Shown here piece by piece: positions 1 through 7,326 of a stretch of DNA of 64,000 bases. The translations under genes were made by a program, and so were the position numbers. Source of the DNA: Candidatus Adiutrix sp. (GTDB lineage Bacteria; Desulfobacterota; Desulfarculia; Adiutricales; Adiutricaceae); assembly GCA_031263565.1 (NCBI GenBank), contig JAISFR010000004.1:1-64000 (forward strand), given 5' to 3'. The notes under the pieces are model-generated. The model searched no databases. It had not been told where the DNA came from and saw only the letters and a program-made list of their open reading frames with translations. Numbering within the stretch: position 1 is the first letter of the stretch; each line of letters opens with the position of its first letter.

Positions 1-58
1 CGATACGGCCGACGCCGTGGGCCGGGTAGACGGCCAGATCTCCTAATGCCAGATTCAC
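1..58 (-). CDS. CarD/CdnL-like RNA polymerase-binding regulator (5' end only)
   Basis: Only the first 19 codons lie in the window; the gene runs off the left edge. Reading leftwards from a GTG at 58, the peptide begins NLALGDLAVYPAHGVGRI, which matches the start of the CarD_CdnL_TRCF domain (hydrophobic-GD-VVYP-HGVG-I). Proteins of this family bind the RNA polymerase beta subunit and stabilise open complexes. A GGAAGGAG ribosome-binding site sits about 7 bases before the GTG, and a TTGCCC-17-TATAAT promoter lies further upstream. TRCF/Mfd shares the fold but is not expected to begin at its very N-terminus with this motif. Confidence 0.72.
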   Translation of the reverse strand, partial: MNLALGDLAVYPAHGVGRI

Positions 59-85
59 CGGACACTCCTTCCACTACAGCAACTA

Positions 86-114
86 ATTATATCAAAGTAA
101 ACTGTGGAGGGCAA
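86..114 (-). promoter_or_regulatory. Sigma-70 promoter of the carD-like gene
   Basis: On the minus strand a TTGCCC -35 (109-114) is followed after 17 bases by a perfect TATAAT -10 (86-91), preceded by TGA (extended -10). The predicted start lies near 79, giving a leader of about 20 nt with a good ribosome-binding site before the GTG at 58. Confidence 0.6.
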
Positions 115-231
115 GTTGGAGGGCAGATTAATCCCGCAATTTTCGAAGTAGGCCCGATTATAAAAATAGCCGGTCGCCCCGGAGAGGGCGACGGAGCGGA
201 GCGACCGGTCCGGTCGGCCAATCCGTCCCCT

Positions 232-261
232 GCCGGGCAAAAATCGCCCTTTTTGCCCGGC
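232..261. repeat. Perfect 12-bp inverted repeat in the carD-nikK intergenic region
   Basis: GCCGGGCAAAAA (232-243) and TTTTTGCCCGGC (250-261) are exact reverse complements around a 6-base loop. There is no T-run after it on either strand, so it is a poor intrinsic terminator by itself. It may be part of the structured nikK leader RNA. The 59-491 gap holds no convincing gene; besides this it contains the carD promoter, a potential pseudoknot and a terminator. Confidence 0.75.
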
Positions 262-316
262 TACGACCAGAACACTTGAAGATGGAAAGCTACTTTGAGA
301 ATCGCTGAGGTTAATC

Positions 317-351
317 GGGCCGACCCTTTGACAGGCGGCCCTAAAAAGGGT
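317..351 (+). promoter_or_regulatory. Potential H-type RNA pseudoknot in the nikK leader
   Basis: On the plus strand GGGCCG (317-322) can pair with CGGCCC (336-341). ACCCTTT (323-329), inside that loop, can pair with AAAGGGT (345-351). The two helices interleave, which is the geometry of an H-type pseudoknot. It lies about 70 bases upstream of an intrinsic terminator that is itself just before nikK, an arrangement typical of riboswitches or attenuators. I could not match it to a known riboswitch class; the cobalamin box is absent. Pairing is seen in the sequence; function is inferred. Confidence 0.4.
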
Positions 352-422
352 ATAGTTATTCACATCGACCATGAAGGTCTGATTTTGACGACTGTCGCCC
401 GGTTGTTTTTCAGGGTCACGAA

Positions 423-466
423 GGCCGTTTTCCTTATTTGCATTAAGGAAGGCGGCCCGTTTTTTT
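423..466 (+). terminator. Intrinsic terminator/attenuator immediately upstream of nikK
   Basis: Arm 423-436 pairs with 444-457 (12 Watson-Crick pairs plus two G-T pairs) around a 7-base loop and is followed by CG and seven T at 460-466. It faces nikK, whose ATG is only 26 bases downstream. No plus-strand gene lies upstream within the window (the carD-like gene is divergent), so it most likely controls read-through into nikKL rather than ending another transcript. Confidence 0.75.
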
Positions 467-491
467 ATTGCCTGACGTAAAGGAGAAAGTC

Positions 492-1286
492 ATGAAGAAA
501 TTAGCCGCCCTGCTTCTGCCCGCCGCCCTGCTTCTGCTCTGGGCTCCCGCCGCCCCGGCCCACTTCGGGATGATCATCCCCTCCGCCCCGGTGGTCATGG
601 AAAGCGGAGAGGCCGATCTGAAGCTCAGCCTCAAATTCTGGCACCCTTTTGAGAATGCGGGCATGAACCTGGCCAAGCCGGCCGCCTTTCAGGTCCATTT
701 CGGCGGGGCCGGCGAAGATCTGCGGCCGGCCCTCAAAGAAATCAAGGAACGCGGCTTCAGCACCTGGGCCGCCGATTATCGAATAAAGCGTCCCGGTCTC
801 TATGCTTTCACCATGGAGCCCACCCCTTATTTTGAAAAAGAGGAAGACTGCTTCATCATTCACTACAGCAAAGTCTATGTGGAAGCCTTTGGCGATGACC
901 AGGGCTGGGCCGAGGCGGTGGGCCTGAAGACCGAAATAGTGCCCCTGGTCAGGCCCGGCGCCCTGTATGCCGGCAATGTTTTTCAGGGTCTGGTGCTGCT
1001 GGACGGCCGGCCCGTACCCGGGGCCGAGGTGGAAGTGGAATGGTATCCCGGGCCGGATCTTCAGGGCCAGGCCCCTTATGAATCCATGATTACCCAGACG
1101 GTCAAGGCCGATGGGGCCGGCATCTTCACCTACGCCGCCCCCCGGGCCGGCTGGTGGGGCTTTGCGGCCTTAAGCGAGGCTGATTATAAATTGAAGGAAG
1201 GCGGGCAGGACAAGTCCGTGGAACTGGGCGCGGTGCTCTGGGTGGATTTTCAGGAAATGCCCCCGGCCGTTCCCGTGGCCGAGTAA
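492..1286 (+). CDS. nikK: NikK-like periplasmic nickel-uptake accessory protein (DUF4198)
   Basis: 264 residues. The start at 492 is chosen because AGGAGAAAG lies 3-11 bases upstream and the product then begins with a classic signal peptide (MKKLAALLLPAALLLLWAPAAPA). The mature protein begins HFG-MIIPS, as in DUF4198/NikK proteins, where N-terminal histidines are thought to bind metal. The rest is a predicted beta-rich periplasmic protein (GNVFQGLVLLDGRPVPGAEV and WWGFAA are typical of the family) with no membrane helix. NikK proteins assist NikMQO energy-coupling-factor nickel transporters. The next gene, 6 bases downstream, encodes the partner NikL, but no NikM, NikQ or NikO is in the window. 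Transcription is probably gated by the leader terminator at 423-466. Confidence 0.8.
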   Translation: MKKLAALLLPAALLLLWAPAAPAHFGMIIPSAPVVMESGEADLKLSLKFWHPFENAGMNLAKPAAFQVHFGGAGEDLRPALKEIKERGFSTWAADYRIKRPGLYAFTMEPTPYFEKEEDCFIIHYSKVYVEAFGDDQGWAEAVGLKTEIVPLVRPGALYAGNVFQGLVLLDGRPVPGAEVEVEWYPGPDLQGQAPYESMITQTVKADGAGIFTYAAPRAGWWGFAALSEADYKLKEGGQDKSVELGAVLWVDFQEMPPAVPVAE

Positions 1287-1292
1287 CGACCC

Positions 1293-1919
1293 GTGAAGAC
1301 CGGGTTTTTCAGACGGCGCCTCGGCCGAAGCGCCGCCTGGCTGCTGGGCTTTTTGCTCATCTTGGCGGCCGGGCGAAGCGCTGAGGCCCACAGCGTCTTT
1401 ATCTTCGCCTGGGTGGATGCCGGGCGGATCTGCACCGAAAGCTATTTCACCAAAAAGAGCCGGGTGCGCGGGGGCCGGGTCTCCATGCGCGACTTGTCCG
1501 GAAATACTCTGGAAAGCGGGGTGACCGACGAGGAAGGCCTGTTCTGTTTCAAGCCTCCGGATCAGCGAGAGGGGCTGCTTTTTGTGGTGGAGGCCGGGGA
1601 AGGGCACCGGGCCGAATTTCGCCTGAGGGCCGAAGATCTGCCGCCCCCGGAGGCGGCGGTGCCCGCGGGCCCGGAAGCGGACTCGGCTGAAGCTTCCGCC
1701 CTTCCGGCGCCGCCGGGACTTTCGGCGGACCTGGAAACGAGGCTGCGAAATATTGTCCGTGAGGAATTGCGGGCTCAGTTGGGGCCCATCAATCGGGCCC
1801 TGGCCGAAAGCGAAAACGCCGGCGAGCCCGGCCTTCGGGAAATCGTCGGCGGCCTGGGCTGGCTGGCCGGCCTGGCCGGCCTGGCCTTCTGGCTGGCCGG
1901 ACGGCGGAAAAGAGCCTGA
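1293..1919 (+). CDS. nikL: NikL-like membrane-anchored nickel transport accessory protein
   Basis: 208 residues from a GTG start. An N-terminal signal segment ends at AEA|HSVFIFAW; the mature N-terminal histidine followed by FIFAWVDAGRICTES and the GGRVSMRDLSGN block match NikL proteins, which carry a carboxypeptidase-regulatory-like beta domain. An Ala/Pro-rich linker (about residues 110-145), a short amphipathic helix and a C-terminal membrane helix (WLAGLAGLAFWLAG) ending in RRKRA anchor it, mostly facing outwards. It follows nikK after 6 bases with only a weak ribosome-binding site, suggesting translational coupling. Missing transport subunits imply that it works with NikMQO encoded elsewhere, or that the locus is a remnant. 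Confidence 0.78.
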   Translation: MKTGFFRRRLGRSAAWLLGFLLILAAGRSAEAHSVFIFAWVDAGRICTESYFTKKSRVRGGRVSMRDLSGNTLESGVTDEEGLFCFKPPDQREGLLFVVEAGEGHRAEFRLRAEDLPPPEAAVPAGPEADSAEASALPAPPGLSADLETRLRNIVREELRAQLGPINRALAESENAGEPGLREIVGGLGWLAGLAGLAFWLAGRRKRA

Positions 1920-1965
1920 GCCCGGCGGCGGCCGAACGAGCAGGTTGTTTCTTGACCGCCCCTTA

Positions 1966-1994
1966 TTGATCTTGCTTCCGGCTTGTGATACAAA
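1966..1994 (+). promoter_or_regulatory. Candidate promoter upstream of the hypothetical gene and tsaD
   Basis: TTGATC (1966-1971), a 17-base spacer and TACAAA (1989-1994) form a moderate sigma-70-like promoter 35 bases before the next ATG. There is no terminator between nikL and this site, so read-through from nikKL is also possible. Confidence 0.35.
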
Positions 1995-2029
1995 TCTAAA
2001 GGCTGACCCTTCGGCCAACGGGAGCAAAA

Positions 2030-2389
2030 ATGTCTGAAGATAGCCCAAAAAACATCAATCCGGCCATGATGGCCGAACTGGAATGGGTCTGGGTGCTGAC
2101 CAGACCCGTCACCAAGCACCGCGATTCCATTTTCGTGCTGGACCTTGAGGACCGGGACGACGGCCGTCGCCGCCGGGTGGTCCCGGTTTTTGAACACCGG
2201 GAAGAGGCGGTGCTGATCAAGCCCGCTCTCTGCGGCGACCAGGCCGACGGCCACGCCGAGCACAGCATGCGGCTCAGCGAGGTCGGCGAGTTTGCGGCCA
2301 AAAACAAGCTGGAAATAATGTTGCTGGATGCCAGGGGCGCCATTCTGGCCCACCTGGAAGTCCGGGTCGAACAGGTTCCGGTGCATTGA
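2030..2389 (+). CDS. Hypothetical cytoplasmic protein
   Basis: 119 residues with GGGAG seven bases before the ATG. I do not recognise the family. It is soluble, highly charged and without signal peptide, membrane helix or cysteine motif apart from one Cys; the core alternates short hydrophobic strands (WVWVLTRPV, DSIFVLDLED, RRVVPVFEHR) with helices and could be a small alpha/beta domain. It ends 13 bases before tsaD and is probably cotranscribed with it. Part of its coding sequence (2183-2201) recurs exactly in the HU leader at 10313-10331. Confidence 0.7.
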   Translation: MSEDSPKNINPAMMAELEWVWVLTRPVTKHRDSIFVLDLEDRDDGRRRRVVPVFEHREEAVLIKPALCGDQADGHAEHSMRLSEVGEFAAKNKLEIMLLDARGAILAHLEVRVEQVPVH

Positions 2390-2402
2390 CGGGGCCGGTC
2401 TC

Positions 2403-3431
2403 ATGCTGACTCTGGGTCTGGAAAGTTCCTGTGATGAAACGGCCGCGGCGGTTTTTGAAGACGGGGCGGTTTTATCCGGCGTGGTGCGCAGTCAGGTTGA
2501 CCTGCATTGCCAATACGGCGGGGTGGTGCCGGAAATCGCCAGCCGGGCCCACCTGGAGGCGGTGGAGGTCGTCAGCCGGGAAGCCCTGGAGCAGGCCGGG
2601 CGGTCCCTGGAAGAGCTGGACGGGCTGGCCGTGACTCAGGGGCCGGGCCTGGTAGGGGCTTTGCTGGTGGCTTTGAGCTTCGCCAAGGGTCTGGCCCTGA
2701 CCACCGGGCTACCCTTGACCGGGGTCAACCACATCAAAGCCCATGCCCTGGCCCCCTTTTTAAGGCTCCCCGGCGCGCCGCCCGCCCCGGAACCGGAATT
2801 CCCGCTGGCGGCCCTGGTGGTCTCCGGCGGCCATACCAATCTCTTTCAGCTGGATGATTATCTGACTTTCAAGCCGCTCGGCCGCACCCGGGACGACGCG
2901 GCCGGCGAAGCCTTTGACAAGACCGCCAAACTGATGGGCCTGGGTTACCCCGGCGGCCGGGTCATTGAGGAACTGGCCCGGAAGGGCGACCCCACGGTCT
3001 TCCGGCTGCCCCGTCCCCTGCGGCATGAGGGGCTGGATTTTTCTTTCAGCGGGCTCAAGACCCAGGTGCTGACCCTCTGGCGCGGCGAGAATTTGGCCGC
3101 CCTGCCGGCCGATGATCAGCGCCTGGCCGATCTGGCCGCCGGTTTTCAGGCGGCCGCGGTCGAGGTGCTGGTCAGCAAGCTGGCGGCGGCCTGCGAAATG
3201 ATCGGCGCCCGAGGGGCCATCCTGGCCGGGGGGGTGGCCGCCAACGGGTCGCTGCGCCAGGCGGCCGAAAGGGCTTTGCGGGCCAGGAACATTCCGCTCT
3301 TCGTGCCGCCTCCGGCCTGGTGCGCCGACAATGCGGCCATGATCGCCGGCCTCGGCGCCCGCCAACTGGCCGTCGGTGAGAACCTCCTGGGCCTGGCGGC
3401 CGAAGCCTGCCCCCGCTGGCCGGTGGCCTGA
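2403..3431 (+). CDS. tsaD: tRNA N6-threonylcarbamoyladenosine transferase TsaD
   Basis: 342 residues, the usual length. TsaD transfers the threonylcarbamoyl group from the TsaC/TsaB product to A37 of ANN-decoding tRNAs, with TsaB and TsaE. It starts MLTLGLESSCDETAAAV. The metal-binding HIKAHA motif, the SGGHTNLF strand, GYPGGRVIEELA, FSFSGLKT and the GGVAANGSLR motif of the ASKHA fold are all present, ending with WCADNAAMIAGLG. The ATG at 2403 is chosen because it begins the conserved N-terminus; upstream in-frame codons read through the preceding gene. rsmA follows 48 bases downstream. Confidence 0.97.
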   Translation: MLTLGLESSCDETAAAVFEDGAVLSGVVRSQVDLHCQYGGVVPEIASRAHLEAVEVVSREALEQAGRSLEELDGLAVTQGPGLVGALLVALSFAKGLALTTGLPLTGVNHIKAHALAPFLRLPGAPPAPEPEFPLAALVVSGGHTNLFQLDDYLTFKPLGRTRDDAAGEAFDKTAKLMGLGYPGGRVIEELARKGDPTVFRLPRPLRHEGLDFSFSGLKTQVLTLWRGENLAALPADDQRLADLAAGFQAAAVEVLVSKLAAACEMIGARGAILAGGVAANGSLRQAAERALRARNIPLFVPPPAWCADNAAMIAGLGARQLAVGENLLGLAAEACPRWPVA

Positions 3432-3479
3432 GATGGGCTCTGAAGGTAAGGCTTTGAAGGTAAGCCGGCGGTTCCGGGG

Positions 3480-4304
3480 ATGCTGATCAAGGAGACTTTA
3501 AAAGAACTGGGCCTGGCGCCGGCCAAAAGTCGCGGCCAGAATTTTTTGAAGGCTGAAAATCAGATCGAACGTATCTGCCGGGCGGTGCTGGAGGCCGCCG
3601 GGGAGCGTCCGGAATTGATGGAGATCGGCCCCGGGCTGGGGGCCCTGACCCGGCCTCTGTTGGCCGCCGGGGCCAAAATAACGGCCGTCGAGCTGGACAA
3701 AGGCCTGGCCGGGAATTTACATAAGCTGGCCGAAGCTTATCCCGGGCGACTGACCGTTCTGCACCGGGATATCCTGAGCCTGGGCCATGATGACTTCAGC
3801 GCCGCGGAACCGATCCACCTTTACGGCAACCTGCCCTACAATATTTCCAGCCCGGTGATCCTGTGGTTTCTGGCTTTCCGCCGTTTTTTCGGCGGGGCCA
3901 CTTTCATGCTGCAAAAAGAGATGGCCCGGCGCCTGGCCGCCCGGCCCGGCGGCCGGGACTACGGGCGGCTTTCGGTGGTCGTCAGCCTCTTTTGCGAAGT
4001 AAAGCCGCTGATGGAAGTGCCGCCCTCGGCCTTTCACCCCCGGCCACAGGTGGACAGCCTGGTCCTGGCCTTAAAGCTTCGGCCCCCGGAGCGGGCGGCC
4101 GCCATCGACCCCGGGCATCTGGGCCGCCTGACGGCCGCCGTCTTTGCCGCCCGCCGCAAGACCGTCTTCAACAACCTCAGCCGGGCCTATGGCCGGGAAA
4201 AAGCCGGCAGCGCCTTAGCGGATTTGAAAATCGATCCCGGTCTACGGGCCGAGACCCTCGAGCCGGGAGTTCTGGCCGCCCTGGCCGAGATCCTGGAAAA
4301 GTAA
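3480..4304 (+). CDS. rsmA: 16S rRNA dimethyladenosine transferase RsmA (KsgA)
   Basis: 274 residues, full length. It dimethylates the two adjacent adenines of the 3'-terminal helix of 16S rRNA (A1518/A1519 in E. coli) late in 30S assembly. Motifs seen: KSRGQNFL near the N-terminus, the SAM-binding MEIGPGLGALTRPL, the acidic VELDKGL motif, DILSL, the catalytic NLPYNISSPV (NLPY) and a C-terminal helical domain with FAARRKTVFNNLS. The ribosome-binding site is weak (CCGGGG). The stop codon abuts that of the convergent metY gene with no spacer. Confidence 0.96.
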   Translation: MLIKETLKELGLAPAKSRGQNFLKAENQIERICRAVLEAAGERPELMEIGPGLGALTRPLLAAGAKITAVELDKGLAGNLHKLAEAYPGRLTVLHRDILSLGHDDFSAAEPIHLYGNLPYNISSPVILWFLAFRRFFGGATFMLQKEMARRLAARPGGRDYGRLSVVVSLFCEVKPLMEVPPSAFHPRPQVDSLVLALKLRPPERAAAIDPGHLGRLTAAVFAARRKTVFNNLSRAYGREKAGSALADLKIDPGLRAETLEPGVLAALAEILEK

Positions 4305-5612
4305 TCAGACCTTGGCCAGGGCCGAATCCAGGGCCTCGAGCAGATCCTCCACCGCTTCCAGTCCCACCGACAGGCGGATGAGGTCGTCCGGCGCTCCGGC
4401 TTTGGCTCGCTCTTCGGGCGTGAGTTGCTGGTGGGTGGTGGAGGCCGGATGAATGACCAGACTGCGGGCGTCGAGTATGTTGGCCAGGTGGGACCAGAGC
4501 TCCAGATGGTCGATGAAGCGCACCGCCGCCTCAAAACCGCCTTTGAGACCCACCCCGAAGACCGCTCCCGGCAGGCCGTGGAAATATTTTTGGGCCAGTT
4601 CAAAAATAGGGCTGTCGGGCAGGCCCGAATAGTTGACCCAGGCCACCTTGGGGTGCCCGGCCAGATGCCGGGCCACTATCTGGGCGCTTTCGGCCTGCTT
4701 TTGGGCCCTCAGGGGCAGGGTTTCCAGCCCCAAAAGGAATTCGTGGGCCCCGAAGGGCGAAAGGGTCGGCCCGAAATTGCGCAGGAGATCCAGGCGGATT
4801 TTATGGCAGACCACCTGGCTTTGGCCTCTTTGATAATTGGGCCGGCCGAAATGTTCCCAGAAATTGAGCCCCCCGTAGGTGGGGTCGGGCGCGTTGAGAT
4901 ATTTGGAATGGCGGGCGGTCCGGCCCCAGTCGAAATCGCCTTTTTCCAGAATCGCGCCGCCCAGATGGGTGCCGTGCCCGCCGATGAGCTTGGTCAGGGA
5001 ATAGGTCAGGAGATCCGCCCCGTAATCGAAGGGATTCAGGAGCGGGGGCGGGGCGGCCGAGTTGTCGATGATCAGCGGCAGGCCGTATTCATGGGCCACG
5101 GCGGCGACTTTTTCCAGATCCAGAATATAACCGCTGGGATTGGCCACCCCCTCCCCGAAAACGGCGCTGGTCTGATCGTCAATGGCCGCCCGCAGGGCCT
5201 CTTCATCATTGAGGTCCACAAAACGGACGCCCAGACCTAAACGGCGGAAAGTGTGTTGCAGAAGGGTGGAACTGCCGCCGTAGAGCTGGGGGCTGGCCAC
5301 AATGTTCTGGCCCGGATCGGTCAGGGACATCAGCAGAAGGGAGTTGGCCGCCGAGCCGCTGGCCAGACAAAGCCCTCCGGCCGCGCCGTGATAGGCGGCC
5401 AGGCGCTCTTCCAAAACGCTCACTGTGGGGCTGCCCAGGCGGCTGTAGAGAAAGCCGGGCTTTTTCAGGGCGTAGAGATCGGCCCCTTCCTGGGTGTCTT
5501 GAAAAACATAGCTGGTGGTGGCATAAATAGGTACGGCCCGGGCGCCCAGATTTTGGCGGACGTCATAGCCGGAGTGCAGGGCCCGGGTCGCCGGGCGGCA
5601 TTTGTCTTTCAT
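4305..5612 (-). CDS. metY: O-acetylhomoserine aminocarboxypropyltransferase / sulfhydrylase
   Basis: 435 residues, typical of MetY. It is a PLP enzyme of the Cys/Met metabolism family that makes homocysteine from O-acetylhomoserine and sulfide, a direct-sulfhydrylation route common in sulfide-rich anaerobes. Features: ATTSYVFQDTQEGADLYALK and YSRLGSPTVSVLEERLA at the N-terminus, SGSAANSLLL, NPSGYILDLE, IIDNSAA, and the PLP lysine in LLTYSLTKLIGGHG; the C-terminus has ARSLVIHPASTTHQQL. I place the start at 5612 (MKDKCRPATRALHSGYD), with GGAG ten bases upstream; the longer open frame adds a non-homologous segment. Members of this family are hard to separate from cystathionine gamma-synthase-like enzymes, but length and motifs favour MetY. 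Confidence 0.9.
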   Translation of the reverse strand: MKDKCRPATRALHSGYDVRQNLGARAVPIYATTSYVFQDTQEGADLYALKKPGFLYSRLGSPTVSVLEERLAAYHGAAGGLCLASGSAANSLLLMSLTDPGQNIVASPQLYGGSSTLLQHTFRRLGLGVRFVDLNDEEALRAAIDDQTSAVFGEGVANPSGYILDLEKVAAVAHEYGLPLIIDNSAAPPPLLNPFDYGADLLTYSLTKLIGGHGTHLGGAILEKGDFDWGRTARHSKYLNAPDPTYGGLNFWEHFGRPNYQRGQSQVVCHKIRLDLLRNFGPTLSPFGAHEFLLGLETLPLRAQKQAESAQIVARHLAGHPKVAWVNYSGLPDSPIFELAQKYFHGLPGAVFGVGLKGGFEAAVRFIDHLELWSHLANILDARSLVIHPASTTHQQLTPEERAKAGAPDDLIRLSVGLEAVEDLLEALDSALAKV

Positions 5613-5694
5613 TTTTAAACAACTCCGTTTAAGCCTGCTGTGGAAAAGCCGTGCGCCTGGCCGGGAATGGCCATAGTTATTTAGTGACAGACCC

Positions 5695-6618
5695 TTACCT
5701 GGCCGAGGCCAGAACCCCCGGCTCGGCCAGCCGCACCACCACCCGCTGGGCCGCCCGGGAGCCGAAATATTTTCTAATGAAGGGGATGGCCCTGGCGCTG
5801 GAAGCATCGCTGACCCGGAGATTGACCCAGTCGGCGCCGCAGTACTGGCGCATTTCGTTGTCGGTCATCCAGTTGCCGAGGCTGTCGCAGCGGGCGTTGG
5901 CCCCGTAGTCGAGGTTGAGCTCCCCGGCGTAGACCACTTCGCCGGCTTTGACGGTGATGGTGGCCAGACTGGGCCGGCCGTTATACATGCCCTGGCTCAA
6001 AAAATTGCAGATGGCGATGGGGTTTTCCGGGCCGCTGTTGGCCCCGATGCCGCCGACGTCGAAGCCGAAGCCCACGCCCACCCCGGAGCGCCCGCCGGAA
6101 CCGCCCCAGATGCCCACCCCGGTGGAGACGTCGCTGCCCGGCTTCCAACTGCGCAGCCAGGAAACCATGCCCAGGGAGGTGGCCACATCTTCCCGCCAGG
6201 GCTCATCCCAATCGGTGGCTCCGGGCCGCAGGCCTTCCTCGCAGTTGCTGAAGACCGAATAGAGGACGTAAGTGCCCGGCTCGACCATGACCAGGTCGTA
6301 GAGATCCATCTGGTCCAGGGCCCGGTGACGGTCGGAACGGTAGACGGTGAAGCTGTATTTTTTATGGGGCTCGTCGATCTTGAACCAGCGGGTGGCGATG
6401 AGACCGCCGCGGTTTATGGCGTGCAGCATGACAGCGCCCTGGCCCCGATCGAGACGGCTCTCGTCAAAGTTGACCAGTTGATTGATTTTACCGCCCAAGG
6501 CCGAAACGGCGCAGGCCGCCAGCGTCAGGCCCAGCCAGATGACCGCCGCCAGGCGAAAGATCTGGCCCCGCTTGAAAGTTGAAAAGTTCAGACTAAGCAG
6601 GGGCTTGATATGGGACAT
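5695..6618 (-). CDS. Hypothetical outer-envelope lipoprotein
   Basis: 307 residues. An N-terminal basic segment, a hydrophobic helix and the lipobox LAAC (Cys36) mark a lipoprotein. The mature part has a strand-rich domain (YSFTVYRSDRHRALDQMDLY, EPGTYVLYSVFSNCEEGLRPG), a glycine-rich stretch at roughly residues 165-195, then ITVKAGEVVYAGELNLDYG and a C-terminal segment with four more cysteines in the protein in all, suggesting disulfides. I recognise no characterised family; the VKAGEVVYAGEL phrase resembles DUF-type lipoproteins that bind surface polymers, but this is weak. It is divergent from the secreted protein at 6706, sharing an 87-base intergenic region. Confidence 0.8.
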   Translation of the reverse strand: MSHIKPLLSLNFSTFKRGQIFRLAAVIWLGLTLAACAVSALGGKINQLVNFDESRLDRGQGAVMLHAINRGGLIATRWFKIDEPHKKYSFTVYRSDRHRALDQMDLYDLVMVEPGTYVLYSVFSNCEEGLRPGATDWDEPWREDVATSLGMVSWLRSWKPGSDVSTGVGIWGGSGGRSGVGVGFGFDVGGIGANSGPENPIAICNFLSQGMYNGRPSLATITVKAGEVVYAGELNLDYGANARCDSLGNWMTDNEMRQYCGADWVNLRVSDASSARAIPFIRKYFGSRAAQRVVVRLAEPGVLASAR

Positions 6619-6639
6619 GGAAACCTCCGGACAAATTCG

Positions 6640-6668
6640 TTGTCAGTCCTCGTTATTTGATATATAAT
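6640..6668 (+). promoter_or_regulatory. Strong sigma-70 promoter for the 6706 gene and downstream tmk-tatD
   Basis: TTGTCA (6640-6645), exactly 17 bases, then perfect TATAAT (6663-6668). The predicted start is near 6675, followed by AAGGAAGG at 6687-6694. It is one of the best promoter matches in the window. Confidence 0.75.
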
Positions 6669-6705
6669 ACCAAAATCTCGCGTTTTAAGGAAGGTGTTTT
6701 GCCAG

Positions 6706-7326
6706 ATGTTGAGGAATTTTTTTTCTATCTCGGCGCTCGCCCTGGGGGCCACGCTTTTCTTCTGGTCGATCTCCGGCCCTCTTGCGGCTCAGGATGATCA
6801 GGGCCCTGACGCGGCCCGCATTTTAAGCGAACTGGCCAAGGCCGAGGCCGCGGTGCGCACCGACGATTACATCGGCGCCCTCGACGCCCTCTGGGCGGCC
6901 AAGGAAATGCTGTGGAACAAAGCGCCCTTAGGTGTGCGCAATGTGGCTTTCGTCACCGAGCATCCCGAAAATTTCGGCACTTATCAGCCCAAGGTCGGGG
7001 AGGACTTCAAAAGCCCGGAACCCCTGATTCTCTATTGCGAACCAGTGGGCTTCACCCAGGTCAAAGAAGGGGAAACCTATAAATATGCCCTTGTCGGGGC
7101 TTTCGACATTCTCGGCGCCGGGGGCCGGGTTCTGGGCGGCCAGAAGAACCTGGGGCCGTATGAACAGAGCGGCTACCGCACCTTCAGCACGGAAACCATG
7201 CTGGTGATGACCATCGGCACCCACAGCCTGGCCCCCGGCAGCTACACCATACGGGTCACCCTGACCGACAATCTGGACCGCTCCAAATCCGTCCAGTTGG
7301 ACAAGCACTTTAACATTGTCGAATAA
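6706..7326 (+). CDS. Hypothetical secreted protein
   Basis: 206 residues. The ATG at 6706 (MLRNFFSIS) is preferred over the GTG at 6694 because AAGGAAGG overlaps the GTG but lies about 11 bases before the ATG. A signal peptide ends near GPLAA|QDD. After a helical segment (AARILSELAKAEAAVRTDDY, then a WAAKEMLW helix), the rest is a beta-sandwich-like domain containing KSPEPLILYCEPVGF, YKYALVGAFDIL and SLAPGSYTIRVTLTDN. Periplasmic by prediction; no family recognised. It ends immediately before the tmk-tatD ATG (TAA then ATG, no spacer), so the two are probably coupled. Confidence 0.82.
   Translation: MLRNFFSISALALGATLFFWSISGPLAAQDDQGPDAARILSELAKAEAAVRTDDYIGALDALWAAKEMLWNKAPLGVRNVAFVTEHPENFGTYQPKVGEDFKSPEPLILYCEPVGFTQVKEGETYKYALVGAFDILGAGGRVLGGQKNLGPYEQSGYRTFSTETMLVMTIGTHSLAPGSYTIRVTLTDNLDRSKSVQLDKHFNIVE

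Noticed and set aside
262-422. Cobalamin riboswitch upstream of nikK
   Set aside because: The conserved GCCACTG box and surrounding elements are absent. The leader may still be another riboswitch.
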